Assembly: GCF_947179165.1 (NCBI RefSeq) | Contig: NC_077238.1 | Span: 74,895,257-74,959,256, forward strand | DNA: 64,000 nucleotides | DNA from: Solanum dulcamara | Lineage: Eukaryota; Streptophyta; Magnoliopsida; Solanales; Solanaceae | Direction: 5' to 3' | Shown: positions 1 to 12,767 of the stretch, piece after piece | Numbering within the stretch: position 1 is the stretch's first letter | Layout of the letters: each line of letters begins with the position of its first letter | Translations under genes and position numbers: made by a program | The notes under the pieces: model-generated | The model's input: the letters and a program-made list of their open reading frames with translations, nothing else | What the model was told of the DNA's origin: nothing | The model's database searches: none

Positions 1-1400
1 TAAAGAATGCAATCCTAACCATCAACTGACAGTGTCAGAATATGTGTCGTGGTTAGAAGAGTCTTCAGTCTTTAGAAGCTTTTTTTATATTTGTCAGTCT
101 ACTTAAACGGTACCTCCTTCTAAGTCAGCTTTTTAAAGTATGTTTTAATTGAAGCAAAGTTCATCACGGACTGCCTGTTATAGCTTTAAAGCCCAACAAA
201 ACTCCTAACTTCAGTCATAGAACTAGGTTGGACCCAGATCTTGACTGCATCAATCTTTTGGGGACCTACCATCACCGCTTCTTTTGATACCACATGCCCT
301 AAAAGGGCCACAGAGGAAACCAAAATTTATACTTAGAAAAATTTGCATCTAGTTTTTATTTCCCCAGACCAATAACAATACGAAGATGATCCTTATGTTC
401 TTCATTACTCTTCGAATAGAACAAAATGTCATATATAAACACAATTACAAAAAAATCCAGAAATGGTTTGAACACCCTATTCATCAAACTTATGAAGGCT
501 GCAGGTGCATTGTTCAATCCAAACAATATTATCAAGAACTCATAGTGCTAATATCGAGTTCTAAATGCCATTTTAGGTACATACTTAGGTCTAATATTCA
601 GCTGATGGTAACCAGACCCTAGATCAATTTTAGAAAATACTTATACACCCTACAACTAGTCAAAAAGATCATCTATACGAGGCAACATGTGGATATTTCT
701 AATGGTGGTCCTATTCAAATGTTGATAGTCTATGTACATCCTCATACTACCATTTTTTCTTCACAAATAACATCGGAGCACCCCATGGAGAAGCACTAGG
801 ATGGATGAAACCTTTATCAAGGAGTTATTGGATTTGAGACTTAAGCTCCCTTAATTTTGCCAAAAACATACAATAAGGAGGAATAGAGATTAGGCGAGTG
901 ACAGGCTCTAAGTCAATGCAAAAATCTATATCCTGGAGGCATACCAAGTAAATTAGTATGGAACACCTCCGTACACTTAGACACTATAGGAATAGACTCA
1001 ATAACGAGGGATTCGAATTCAACATCCCAAATATGAGCCAAGTGTGCTAAACAACCTTGCCCTACCAATTTTTTTAGCTCGGATGAAGGATATGACTTTA
1101 TCTGGCTTAGGCTTGTACACCCCTTTCCACTCTAACCTTTCCCTACCCTGAATCTCTAGAGTTATTGTCTTATCATTACAGTCAAGCATAACAAAATAGA
1201 GGGGCAACCAAGTCATGCCTAATATCACATCAAAATCAATTATATCCAATATCACCAAATCAGCCCAAGTCTAAAAACCCATAAACATAATAGAATAAGA
1301 ACAATAAACATGAGTAACTACAACATACTCTCTAATGGGGGTAGAAACTTGGATGAGGCATCTAGCATATCACAAATCACATAAAAATCCAAGACAAACT
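1..1400 (-). pseudogene. Gypsy pol fragment: protease and reverse transcriptase
   Basis: Minus-strand reading frames at 1019-1258 contain the retropepsin-end signature DVILGMTWL followed by the usual linker with YKPK, which precedes RT in this family. Between about 1000 and 1 the minus strand encodes broken RT, including a segment reading [11 protein letters not shown] near 630. The RT start is intact only in pieces; stop codons and shifts are frequent. Pol continues beyond the left edge, so RNase H and integrase cannot be judged here. Confidence 0.8.
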
Positions 1401-1927
1401 ATACTGACACATAGGGATAAGTAGAACCCGGATCAAACAAGACAGTATTCATCCGATAACAGACAAGTATAGTACCTATGATCACTGCACCAAATGCCTC
1501 AACCTCTGTCCTGCCCAGAAAAGCATAAAATTATGCCCTGTCATCATGAAAGAAAACCTTCCTGCCTAGCTGCACTGCTCTTCTACCTACATTACCATTT
1601 CCATGGTCTTTCTAATTTTTTCTTTGCCCACCTTATAGACGTCCTATACTATTATTACCTCCACTCGCATGTACCACTGCTCTAATCTGTTGATGCGCGA
1701 GATCAGTCATATGGTGGAGGGGATAATTTCTCTTCATGTGCCCTGGTTCCCATAATTATAACAACTTTGGTCAAGGGATGGTCTACTGCCTGATGCAAAA
1801 GAAGCAGGCATTACTGACTGAATTAGCCGGCCTGTAAATGCAGTCTACCTGAACCTTTAGAGTAAGAACCATTAAAGTTACCTATATTCTTGGTCTTCTT
1901 AGCCAAAGCCTTGACCTACCTATTCTG

Positions 1928-2937
1928 TTAGACTCTTTTCACTTTCTTTACGCAGTCTGTCACTTTATTGAAGCTTCTACCTTCAGAGGTCATGTGAACA
2001 GGCAATACCTGTAGCTTAGGATTCAATCCCTTGACGAACAAACAGATTCTCTCTTCCTTTATAGTCACCAATTGTGTAGCATATCTGGATAAGGCATAAA
2101 ACTTATCCTCATAAGCAGATACAGTTATGCCACCCTGTGCAAGATCCATAAACTCATCTTTCTTCTGATCTCTCAGTGTTCTGGGCACATACTTCTCCAA
2201 AAATAGGGCATGGAACTGAACCCAACTAAGTGGAGGAAAAATTAGTGATCGACATTCTACAAAGGCTCTCCACCATTGTTTAGCTTTACATTGAAGCTGG
2301 AAGGTCACGAACTCAACTTTATGCTAGTGGACTATGCCCAACTTGTGAAGTCTCTCATAGAAATCCAAGATGAACTCATAGGCATCCAAGATGAACTCAT
2401 AGGCATCCTCACTCTTAGAACCCTGAAATACTAGATGATTCAACTTTAAAAACTTGGTTAGCATTTTGTGCTTAATGCCAGTCATCATCGGGTCCAAAAG
2501 TGGACAGAAAAAGGCATCAATTTCCAATGCTCCATCCATTTGAGGGGCTGTAGCAGCAACGGGATGAACAAATAAGGCTTGAGAAATAAGCATTGTAGGA
2601 ATAGATCTAGTGTCAACCAACCTACTTAGGAAAGTCACAATTAGTTGAGCTATAGCTGGGTCCAAAGAGAGAAGTCTTGTAGCCTCATCCACTGCATTCA
2701 CCTCTTGCTCAACAACCTCCTCAACTTCTACATTCTCATCTACTTCCACCTGGTGTGCAGGAGGGGCCTCTTCTTATGGGACATTATCAGCTTGAGCCTC
2801 ACCTCTGATGGGTGCTTCCTTTCCTTGGCCTCTACCGCATCATTTTTTTTGTCCCTACCTCGGCCATGCCCTTTAACTACTGCCTCTTCCTCTGGCTTGA
2901 TAGGAGATACAGGCCAGATACCATTGTATCGCATGTT
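1928..2937 (-). pseudogene. Gypsy gag fragment
   Basis: Two minus-strand frames, 2324-2749 and 1928-2308, make up the capsid region. Recognisable are the conserved [20 protein letters not shown] stretch, [11 protein letters not shown] and the core near VQFHALFLEKYVP, all typical of plant chromovirus gag. The N-terminal part (about 2937-2740) is in a third frame. An 18-nt in-frame duplication gives two copies of DAYEFIL near 2360-2400. A degenerate CCHC knuckle follows on the minus strand near 1770-1730. Frame breaks make it non-functional. Confidence 0.85.
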
Positions 2938-3146
2938 AACTATTTGCAGACAAGAGAGCGAAAGAGGTTAGATATCAATTTTGATTACCAAATATCAATT
3001 GGAATGAAATTATAGCACGAAGGGAGAAGAAGAAAGAGATATTTCCTAAAGGCTTGTAGCCTCTCAATGAAAAGTACAAAGGTCTCCGTACTGTTCTGCA
3101 AGACTCTAATAGATTTGCTTTCATACAACAAAATCAACAAACCTAT

Positions 3147-3158
3147 GCTCTGATACCA
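3147..3158 (-). other. Primer-binding site (initiator Met tRNA type)
   Basis: The minus strand reads tggtatcagagc, the standard plant iMet-tRNA PBS, directly inside the LTR that ends near 3165. It sets the orientation of the element. Confidence 0.85.
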
Positions 3159-3164
3159 ATTTTT

Positions 3165-4325
3165 TCACGACCCAAATTGGGTCGTAAGTGACACTCATAC
3201 TACCCCTTAGGTGGGAGAACCAAACTACACCTAAAACTGGCATCCTAATACAAAAGTAAGCATGAATAGATGTGGAAACAATTTTTATAACAGTTTAAAG
3301 CTGAGTTCCCATAAACTCAGAAATAAATTCAACATAGTCATAAAAGAGTCAAACATGCAGAAGTCAATTCCCTTAAAACCTGAAAGTCAATGTACCAAAA
3401 CTACTACATAGCAAGTCGAAAAGTACTGAGATGCAACCCCAAAAACAATAATATAATATAAAGTCTAAAAGGTCCCGGTCCAAAAAGATTGGACTAAGAT
3501 CCTAGAAGAATTTGTGGCAGCCTGAAACAACCGGCTAACCCTTAAATTCTGAATAATAACTGGTCTTCTAGCTGAGGTCTGTTAGCAGCCGCTTGAAAAT
3601 ATTTGTACTCAATAAGGAAAAAGCAAGTGCAGTATTAATACACAAAAATAATAGTGTACTGGTAGGATCACGCGGCCAGTCTAGTAAGTGAAACATGCAC
3701 AAGTTACTATAACTTAGTAAAGACAGGCATATGTGGAAACACATTATCAATTATCATTTCATAAGTATTACACAGTTTACAATGTCAATCTTAACACAAC
3801 AGTCAATAATAGTCCACTCATAGGACCCATACTCAAACTATTAATATGTGTCAAAATATGATAATCGATCCTATATATATGTCAGAACGTGATACTTGAT
3901 CCAATATATGTGTCAGAATATGATACCCAATCCAATATATGTGTCAAAATGTGTCATTCGATATAGTATATATGTGTCAGAACATTACACCGATCTAATA
4001 TATGTGTCAGATGACACCAATCCAATATCATAATCACAATAAGTAGTTCACACACTTGCACAATCAAATAACAGATTCATTGTATGTAATTGATCATAGT
4101 AGTCATTTCATTTAGTTGAGTACATCTTTTCCTAATCTCATGTATGTAGCTAATACTACCAATTGTAGTTTAACAGGCACATAATTCACAGGCAGGAAAT
4201 AAACGACCACCTACCTCAAAACCAAACTTTGGGAACTTTAAAGATCTAGAGTTTTCCTTTCTGAAGTCTCTCGGATTGTTCTTTATCTAACAAGAATCAA
4301 CAATTACAAAGAATCAATAAGCAAT
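3165..4325 (-). repeat. 5' LTR (partial) of the minus-strand element, with hairpin array
   Basis: This matches, in reverse complement, the second half of the LTRs at 4336-5190, 10963-11850 and 55.2-57.0 kb. It contains about six degenerate copies of a roughly 30-bp unit (about 3847-4027), each with a TGTC...GACA inverted repeat. The upstream part of the LTR (roughly 0.7-1 kb) is missing at the junction near 4325. Confidence 0.75.
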
Positions 4326-4335
4326 CTCCTTAACG

Positions 4336-5190
4336 AACCTATTCTTGGTATTTGTAACTGTTTGAGAACATTCGTTGTAATTATGATTGTGTTGAGTTTG
4401 ATTGGATCAGGTGTCATGTTTTGACATATAATTGGATCGGGTGTCATGTTTTGACATGTATTTGAATTAAGTTTTACATTCCGACACAACCTTGGACTAG
4501 GTATCACCTTTCAAAATACTTACAAGTGGAGTGTGGGTTCCATGAGAGAACTATTCTCTGATTTTTGCATAATATTTGAGTCTATTGACCTGTGTATATG
4601 TATGTGTACTGTTTAGAGATGACAAGTGGTAAAGTATTCTATATATGTGTGCTTACTGTGTTGTAGTTACCGGTTATATATCTCACTTGCTAAAATAGCC
4701 ACGTGATCCTATCGGTACACCACTGTTTTATATACTGATACTGTACTTGTTCTTTTGTTGTTGAGTACAAGCCATCTTCAGGCGGCTGTTGAAATACCTC
4801 AAGTAGACAATCGCTGATTTACAGAATTCAAGGGTGAGCCAGTTCTTTTAGGCTATTATGAATTCTTCTTAATCTTGGTCCCTCTTTTTCGAACTTAGAT
4901 TTTTAGACATTATTTATTTTATGATTTTTGGGGTTGCACCCTCTTTTCTTTAGACTTGTTATTTAGCAAGAGTTTTGGTACAATGACTTTCAGGTTCTAG
5001 AGGTATTTCCTTATGTTTTAGTTTAGTTGGTTGAGTTTTATGGGAACTCAACACTTTTTCTTTATTTAACTTATTTTCAGATCTTAAATTGCATGTTTCT
5101 TATTATTGCTGCTTAGTCTGGGTTGCAATAGTGGTTCTCCCATCGGAGGGTTAAAGTAGGTGTCAATCATGACGGATTAAGACCGTGACA
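4336..5190 (+). repeat. 5' LTR (3' part only)
   Basis: Matches 10963-11850 collinearly, starting at 'aacctattcttggtatttg' and ending with gtgaca next to the PBS. It holds four copies of the 30-bp GTGTC...GACAC unit at about 4390-4510; the 3' LTR has five. Confidence 0.8.
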
Positions 5191-5194
5191 AAGC

Positions 5195-5206
5195 TGGTAT
5201 CAGAGT
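5195..5206 (+). other. Primer-binding site
   Basis: tggtatcagagt, one mismatch at the last base from the iMet-tRNA PBS, four bases after the LTR end gtgaca. Confidence 0.85.
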
Positions 5207-5389
5207 CCTAGGTTTGTTGATCTCATTGTACCAAAATGAGTCTAGTAGAGTCTTGCGGAATGGTACGGAGACGTCTATACTTTTCTTTGAAATGCTACTG
5301 GGCTTTAGAAAAAAATATTATATCTTTTCTCCTTTTGTTCTATAACTTGATTTCAATTGGTATCTAACCTCTTTCACTCTCTTGACTGC

Positions 5390-6720
5390 AGATGGTTATT
5401 ACGCGTTATATTGATGTCTAGACCATAGCTCTTGTTGATCCAGAGAAGGAGCCAGCCGTTAGAGGATATGGTTGAGGTAGGAGCAAGAGAAAGAGATAAG
5501 GCAGAGGCCGAAAAGGATGTGGAGGTTGAGGTAGAAGAGGATGTTAAACATGTGGAGGATGCACAGGCTGGGGTTGCAGGACTTCTCCTTTTAGACCTGA
5601 TTTTAGCTCAACAGATCATGACTTTCTTGAATAGTTTAGTCGGCACTGGAGCCATTCCCATAATGCATGTAGCCCATGCTCTGATTGCTCATCTATTTGC
5701 TACTATAGTTCCTCAGATGGATGGAATATTGGGTACTAATGTTTTCTTCCATCCCTTATAGGCCTAGTGATGATTGGCACTGAACATGACATGTTGACTA
5801 AGTTCCTGGAATTGAAGCCTCTAGCTTTCCAAGGTTCTAAGAGCGAGGATGCCTATGAGTTCATCATTGACTATTATGAGAGGCTATATAAGTTGGGTAT
5901 ATTCCACCCACATGGGATTGAATTTATGACCTTCCAGCTTCAAGGCAAAGCCAAGCAGTGGTGGAGAGCCAATGTGGAATGTCGCTTATCAGTTTTTCCC
6001 CCACTCACTTGGGTTCAGTTCCATGTTTTTTTCTTGGAGAAGTATGTACCCTAGACCTTGAGGGATTCCAAGAAGGATGAGTTCGTGTCATTAGAGTAGG
6101 GTGGTCTGATAGTAGCCACTTATGAGGCTAATTTCTATGTCTTATCCAGGTATGCTACTCTGTTGGTGACTACAGAAGAGGAGAGGATACTATTTTTTGT
6201 GAAGGGATTGAATATCGAGTTGCAGGTATTTTTTGTCCATATAACTTCTGCAGGTAAAAACTTTAACGAAGTGACAAACTTTGTAAAAAAGGTGGAGGGA
6301 GTTCAACAAGACGGGCAGAACAAGGCTTTGGATAAGAAGCCCAAAAATGCGGGTAACTTTTATGACTCTTATTCCAGAGGATTAGGCAGGCCGGTATAGT
6401 TTAGCCAATTCAGTCAGCTATGCCCACTTCTACGGGCAGTTACTTAGGTACTCCACAGCAAAATCCTAATCAGAGGACCAGAGAGCTTCATTCACGCCTG
6501 ATAGTAAGTCATCCCTTTAGCATGGTTGTTTTAATTGTGAAAATATAGGTCATATAAAGAAAGAATCCCCACCCTTGCGTGATTGATTTTGCACCGCTGC
6601 AAACTAGACTAGAGTAGAAGTAACAATGAGGAAGGTAATAATGGTAGAGGACGTCTACAAGGTGGGCGAGTAGGGAACTAGAAAGGTCGTGGAGGACAAG
6701 AAAATGGTAATATAGGTCGA
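5390..6720 (+). pseudogene. Gypsy gag with zinc knuckle
   Basis: Frames at 5432-5761, 5767-6054 and 6163-6399 together cover gag. The N-terminal part is acidic (Glu/Val-rich) and is followed by the capsid motifs [22 protein letters not shown] and [19 protein letters not shown]-like knuckle reading CFNCENIGHIKKES lies near 6530-6575 with the last Cys replaced. In-frame stops at 5759, 6052 and 6397 interrupt it. The gag order matches the element at 57 kb. Confidence 0.85.
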
Positions 6721-6739
6721 GGAGTAGTGTATCCAGGCA

Positions 6740-9700
6740 GAGAGGTTGACCACCACGATGACATGGCTCAGTTTATGCCTTTTCAGGCAAGACTGAGGCT
6801 GAGGCATCTGATGCAGTGATCACAAAGACTATTTTTATCTCTGACCGAATGGCTATTATTTTATTTGATTCGGGTTTTACTTATTCATATGTGATGGTAT
6901 AATTTACCTTGGAATTTGAGGCGGTTTATGATGTGCTTGATTCCCCCATCCATGTTTCTTCCTCTGTTGGAGAGTCTATTATAGTCACCCATGCCTATCG
7001 TGCATGTCTTATTCTGTTTATGATTTTTCAAACTTGGGCTAACTTGGTAATTCTAAATATGATTGATTTTGTCGTGATCTTAGACATGACTTGGTTGTCC
7101 CCTTACTATGTTGTGCTTAATTGTAGTGCTAAGACTATGACTTTAGAGATTCAGAGTAGAGAAATATTAAAGTGGGAAAGAGTGTACAAGCCTAAGCCAA
7201 CTAAGATCATATTCTTTCTCCTGACTAGAAAAATGGTGGGGCAAGGTTGTTTGGCATATTTGGCTCATATTCAGGATGTTGATGCCGAGTCTCCTTTTAT
7301 TGAGTCTATTATTATAGTATTTGAATTTAAGGAAGTGCTTCCTACTAATTTGCCTGGTATGCCTCCTGATAGACAGATAGATTTTTATATTGAATTGGAG
7401 CGGAGCACTCGCTCAATCTCTATTCCTCCTTATTGCATGGCTTCAGAAAAATTGAGAGATCTTAAAGATCAAATCTAAGAACTCCTTGATAAAGGTTTTA
7501 TCCGTCTTAGTTCCTCCGTATGGGATGATTCAGTCCTGTTTGTTAAGAAAAAAGATAATAGTATGGGAATGTGTATAAATTATCGGGAAGCTGAATAGGG
7601 ACACCATTCAAAATAAGTATGTGTTGCCTCGCATAGATGGTCTTGTTAACCAGTTAGAGGATGCGTCGGTCTTTTTAAAAATTGATCTAAGGTCTAGGTA
7701 TCATCAACTGAAGATTAGATCTGAGGATGTGCCCAATAATGTATTTAGAACCCGGTATGAGTACTATGAGTTTTCAATAATATATTTTTTAGGTTAACCA
7801 ATGCATCTGCAGCCTTCTGCGTTTGATGAATGGGTGTTCAAGCCATTTTTGAATTCCTTCGTAATTGTTTTTATATATGATATTCTAGTCTATTCGTAGA
7901 GTAAGGAAGAACATGCAGATCATCTTTGTATTATTCTGGGTGTTCTAGGAAAGTAGAAAATATATGCAAAATTCTCTAAGTGTGAATTACAACTATCTTC
8001 AGTTGCCTTTTGGGGGCATGTGATTTCAAAAGAAGGGGTAATGGTAGATTCTCAAAAGATTAAAGTAGTCAAAAACTGAGGCCGGCCCAGCTCTGTGATT
8101 GAAGTTAAAAGTTTTGTGGGACTTGCCAGTTACTATCACCAGTTCGTCAGGAACTTTGCTTCTATCTCCACCTATTTAACAAGGCTGACTCATCAGTAGG
8201 TACCATTTGAGTGGACTGATAAATATGAAGAGAGCTTCCAAAAGCTCAAGACTCTTCTGACCACGGCACCTATTCTGACCCTGCCAATTGAATGTAAAGA
8301 TTTTATTGTATATTATGATGCTTCACTTCCAGATTGGGTGCTATGTTGATGCAGTATAAAAATGTTATAGCCTACTCCTCGCGGCAGTTGAAGGTTCATG
8401 AGAGAAACTATCCGACACATGACTTGGAGTTGGCAGTGGTAGTGTTTGCTCTAAAGATTTGACGGCATTACCTTTATGAGGATAGGCATCTCGGAAAAAG
8501 GTAGGGTTCTGGACAGTGTTGAGCTAAGACCTGCTTTTATTGAAGAAATCAAGGTCAAACAGTTTAAGGATACAAACTTCATTAAGATCAGATATAAGAC
8601 TTTGTTGGGCAAGGCCTAGAATACAGTCCTTAATGCAGGTAGAGTGCTCAGCTTTAGGTCAAGGATTTTTGTTCCTCGAGTAAATGAATTAATTCAGAAA
8701 GTGTTAGCCGATTCTCATGGTTCGCGATACTCTATTCATCGAGGTGTGACCAAGACGTACCAAGATTTGAAGCGATTTTATTGGTGGTTGGGCATGAATA
8801 AAGACATAGATAAGTTTGTGGCTAAGTGTCAGAATTGTCATCAAGTAAAATATGAGCACCAAAGGCCTGCAGGTTTACTTCAGAGAATGTCTTTTCCTGA
8901 ATAGAAGTGGGAAAGGATAGCCATGAATTTTGTAGTGGGTCTTCCTAAGACCTTGGGAACGTATGATTCTATTTAGGTTGTGGTTGACAGATTAATGAAG
9001 TTAGCCCACTTTTTTTAGTTAGAGTAGATTATAATGCGTAACATTTAGCAAAGATTTATGTGAAGGAGATAGTAAGGCTGTACATGGTTTTTCTTTCTAT
9101 CATCTCTAACCGTAGTACGCATTTCACGTCTAAATTTTAGGGGAAATTACATGAGGAGTTGGGCACTCAACTTACTTTCATCATATCTTTTCATCCACGG
9201 ACTAATGGTAGTCAGAGAGGACTATTCAAGTGTTGAAAGACATGTTGAGGGCATGTATGATTGATTTTGGAGGACATTGGGATCTCCTATAATAATAACT
9301 ATCACTCCAGCATTGATATGACAACATTCGAAGCTCTTTATAAGAGAGATGTAGATCGTCAATAGGGTGGTTTGATACTGAGATGTGAAGCCTTTGGGGG
9401 TCGATTTGGTAAGAGATGCTCAAGATAAGGTAAGAAGCATCTAAGCCAAGCTTCAAATAGCTTAGATTCGACAAAAGGAGTATGTTGAATGTAAGGTAAG
9501 GGGCATGACATTTCAGATTAGTGAGCAAGTTTTTTTGTAAGTATCACCTATAAAGGGGGTGATGAGGTTCGGCAAGAAGGGCAAGCTCAATCCTCGCTAC
9601 ATTGGCCACTTTGAGATACTTGACTATGTAGGTCTAGTGGCTTATAGGTTGGCTTTACCTCCTACCTATCTGGAGTCCATCCAGTGTTTTATGTGTCCAT

Positions 9701-9930
9701 GTTGAAGAAGTATCATGGGTATGGAGATTATATCATCAAGTGGGACTCAGCCTTGTTAGCCAAAGATCTTCAGTATGAAGAAGAGCCTATTGCAATTCTA
9801 GATCGTGATATCCGGAAGCTGGGGACCAAAGAGATTAAATCCGTAAAAGTTCAATGAAAGCATTCTTCCAAGAAGGACATGTAAGACAAGTATCCCCAGT
9901 TATTCGATGAACCAGGTACTACTCTATCTT
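6740..9930 (+). pseudogene. Gypsy pol (protease, RT, RNase H remnant, integrase, chromodomain-like tail)
   Basis: Protease retains the DSG triad (LFDSG near 6868) and the MTWLSPY end signature at about 7090. RT shows conserved blocks, but the catalytic FIDD box reads FIYD near 7870, so the first aspartate is lost. RNase H stops abruptly near 8480 and resumes in the linker before integrase (about 260 bp missing relative to the copy at 60.9-61.2 kb). The integrase zinc-binding region is visible at 8644-8904 (H...H...CQNCHQ). The integrase core and tail follow with several stops. Non-functional. Confidence 0.85.
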
Positions 9931-9969
9931 TACCTTAGCCCAGTTTTCCTAGTTTGGTCACTCGAGCAT

Positions 9970-11850
9970 GAGTGACTGGTAAATTGGTATCTATTATAAT
10001 GAATTGTTCCTGTCATTATGGATATGCCAATAGGAAAGGATATTGGGCCAGAAAATTTTTGAGAAGTAACTTGGAAAATTTGAGCCTAAGTCAGAATTGG
10101 ATGAAATCTAAGTGAGACGAGGTCTAAGGTAATCTGGTAATGGATAGGGAATTGAATCCTAAGTTTTATCATTAGAGTTGATATCCAAGACGATACGGAG
10201 CCTGTACGGCTTCATGAAATCGAATTCGGGTGAGTAGAACTTTCGTAATTGATTATGGCGTGAATGTCTAAATTTAAAACGTCATGGGTTAGGAGGTGTT
10301 GCAAAATAGGAGCATGCAACTCAAATCCCAATGTTCTATCTCTGCACATCCTGCTAGATTGGGATTATTCCCACTAGGGCGGCACCGCTAGGGCGACGCC
10401 GCTGTAGCGGAATAGGGCCGGCCGTTGAGGGCTAGTTAGGGAAAAAATGGGGAAAAAACCCATAAATGTTATCTTTCTGCAAAAAGCGGTTCTTAAAAGA
10501 TAAGAGGCAACTTAGGGATGTTCTCCATCTATTTTCCACGAATTCTCTTGCCAAAGATAAGTTAATTACTCCTCAAATTCGTATTTCGATCATTAGAACT
10601 TAGAATCATGTTTGGTTATCATTGGGGGAAGGTTTTGGCTTGAAATTAATAGTGAAAAAAGTTCTAATTGGGAATTAGGATCATGGATTTGGCCAAGAGT
10701 TCATACTTTGTTATGATCTGGATAAAATAGATTATTTTATTAATCCTTTGCATATGTGAGATTTTTTTAGACCAAGAACAAATTAAAAAGCTTCGAAAAG
10801 GGAAAGCTCCAACAGCTTAGAGTTTTCAAGTCTTGATTTTGAGGTATGTGATGGTTTGTTTTCCCATTTATGTCATATGTGCTTGTTAGCCACTCTACTA
10901 TATGCATATATGTATGTGAATAGGGAAAGATGAAATGACTGTTTAGGATCAATTGCATGCAATGAACCTATTCTTGGTATTTGTAACTGTTTGAGACTAT
11001 TAATTGTAATTGTGATTATGTGTGTTGTGTTTGATTAGATTGAGTTTCATGTTCTGACACATAATTAGATCGGGTGTCATATTTCAACACGTATTTAGAT
11101 CAGGTGTCATATTTCGACACGTATTTGAATTCGGTGTCTCATTCCGACACAACATTGGATCGAGTGTCATATTCTGACATACTAACATGTGAAGTGTGGG
11201 TTCCATGAGAGAACCGCTCTTTGACTCTTGCATATAAATTGAGACTGTTGACTTGGGTATACATATGTGTACTGTTTAGAGATGACAAGAGGTAAAGTAT
11301 TCTATATTTGTGTGCTTACTGTGTTGTAGTTACCTATTATATATCTTATTTATAGAAATAGTTGTGTGATCCTACCAGTACATTATTATTTTGTGTACTA
11401 ATATTGCACTTGATCTTTTCTTGTTGATTACAGGGCATTTTCAGGTAGTTGTTGAGAGACCTCGAGTAGACGATCGTTGATTTACAAAATTCAAGGGTGA
11501 ACCAGCTCTTTCAGGCTACCATGAATTCTTCTTAATCTTGGTCCCTTTTATCCGGACTTAGATTTTCAAACATATTATTTTATGACTTTCAGGATTGCAC
11601 TCCCTTTTCTTTAGACTTGTTGTTTAGTAAGAGTTTTGGTATAATGTCTTTCAAGTTCTAGAGGTATTTTCACATATTTTAGTTTTGTTGGTTGAGTTTT
11701 ATGGAAACTCGGCACTTTTCTTTTATTTAACCTATTTCCACATCTTAAATTATTTGTTTCTTGTTATTGCTGCTTAGTCTGGGTTATAGTAATGGTTCTC
11801 CCACCGGAGGGTTAGAGTGGTGCCAATCACGGCAGGTCAGGATCGTGACA
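9970..11850 (+). repeat. 3' LTR
   Basis: About 1.9 kb. The left edge is uncertain: it lies just after the purine-rich 'gagcatgagtga' near 9963. The right edge is gtgaca at 11850, where homology to the 5' LTR stops before its PBS. It contains CG-rich 'gctatagcgg'-like words near 10380 and five 30-bp hairpin units at about 11040-11190. Confidence 0.75.
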
Positions 11851-12767
11851 ATGCTGCTATAGCGAGGTAAAGTCCTTTATGGCAAAGCTGCTATAGCGGA
11901 TTGGGAGTCGTTATAGCGGGCTAGACACGGATCTAATATAAAAAAGTTCCAAAATTGTTTTATTTATGCAATCTTACAAGTGGTTTAATAAGTAGTCAAG
12001 GGCCAGGGTGTTGAGGTAAGAACTTGAGGTAAAGTGGTAGACTGGTTAGATAGAGTTAGTGGTGGTGTGTATTGGGGAAATCCCTTAGGTGATAGAAGGG
12101 TTAGGTTATGATCTGATCAAGGGATAGGCTTGGAAAGCGTTAGCATGATAAAAGAGTGGAATGATCAATGGTAGAGTTGACAGCGGAATTGAATAGGAGG
12201 ATGGAATCAAATATACTAGTTACGATTAGTGTAATCAGGATGATAAGAGCATGTGGACAAAGATTTGGACTGTGCATTTTCTTATTGCATGTGTTCTTCT
12301 GAATATTTACTTTATATTATGTGTTGGGTTTTGGGTCGATTGATGATGTCTACTAGTACGTGTTATTTATACTAATACTACTCTTGATATGCCACTTGGC
12401 GTAGTCTAGTTGCAGGATCAGTGATGTTTCTTAGGTGAAGACGATGATGATCTCCGACAGCTTCTACTCCTTTCCTTATAGTGGGAGTTGTGTCTTATCT
12501 TTCGTATATTATACTCTCTTAGTAGCTCTTGTATCTGTTTAGATTAGTTCTTTGGAAGGGTTGTGCTGGTGTTTTAAAAGAAGTTTTCGTTAACCCATAA
12601 AAGGTGTTTTATTTAAATCAAGATTGAGATATTCTTTATTGTTAAAAATGAGGAAACATTGTTTTTCTGTTTATTTTGCATTACCTGTTTTCAAAATGGG
12701 TCTAACGGTTCTCCTATCTAGGTCTTAGAATAGGTGCCCGCATAGCTCGATGGATTGGGTCGTGACA
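11851..12767 (+). repeat. Fragment of another LTR, 3' end
   Basis: Starts with several 'gctatagcgg' words and ends with the same kind of terminus (gggtcgtgaca) as other Gypsy LTRs here, but is otherwise unlike the Tekay-like LTRs. No PBS follows, so it may be a solo or truncated LTR interrupted by the element to its left. Confidence 0.5.

Larger units (their letters stand above)
1..4325 (-). mobile_element. Degenerate Ty3/Gypsy (Tekay-like chromovirus) element, 5' half
   Basis: Read on the minus strand the order is 5' LTR (about 4325 to 3165), PBS (3158-3147), gag (about 2937-1928), zinc knuckle (near 1770-1730), protease (about 1400-1019) and reverse transcriptase running off the left edge. 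The order and motifs are those of a Ty3/Gypsy element. All frames carry stops and shifts, so it is a dead copy. The first part of its 5' LTR is missing: the LTR ends where it meets the plus-strand LTR of the next element near 4325-4336. Membership in the Tekay/Del clade is inferred from similarity to the better-preserved copy at 57-62 kb. Confidence 0.85.
4336..11850 (+). mobile_element. Ty3/Gypsy Tekay-like retrotransposon, decayed copy with two LTRs
   Basis: Plus-strand order: truncated 5' LTR (4336-5190), PBS (5195-5206), gag (about 5390-6400), zinc knuckle (about 6530), protease (about 6800-7200), RT (about 7340-8080), truncated RNase H (to about 8480), integrase (about 8640-9500), C-terminal chromodomain-like tail (to about 9930) and 3' LTR ending at 11850. 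The 3' LTR is about 1.9 kb, whereas the 5' LTR keeps only its last 0.86 kb. LTR copies differ at many positions and all frames are broken, so this is an old insertion. No TSD can be tested because the 5' end is lost. Confidence 0.88.
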
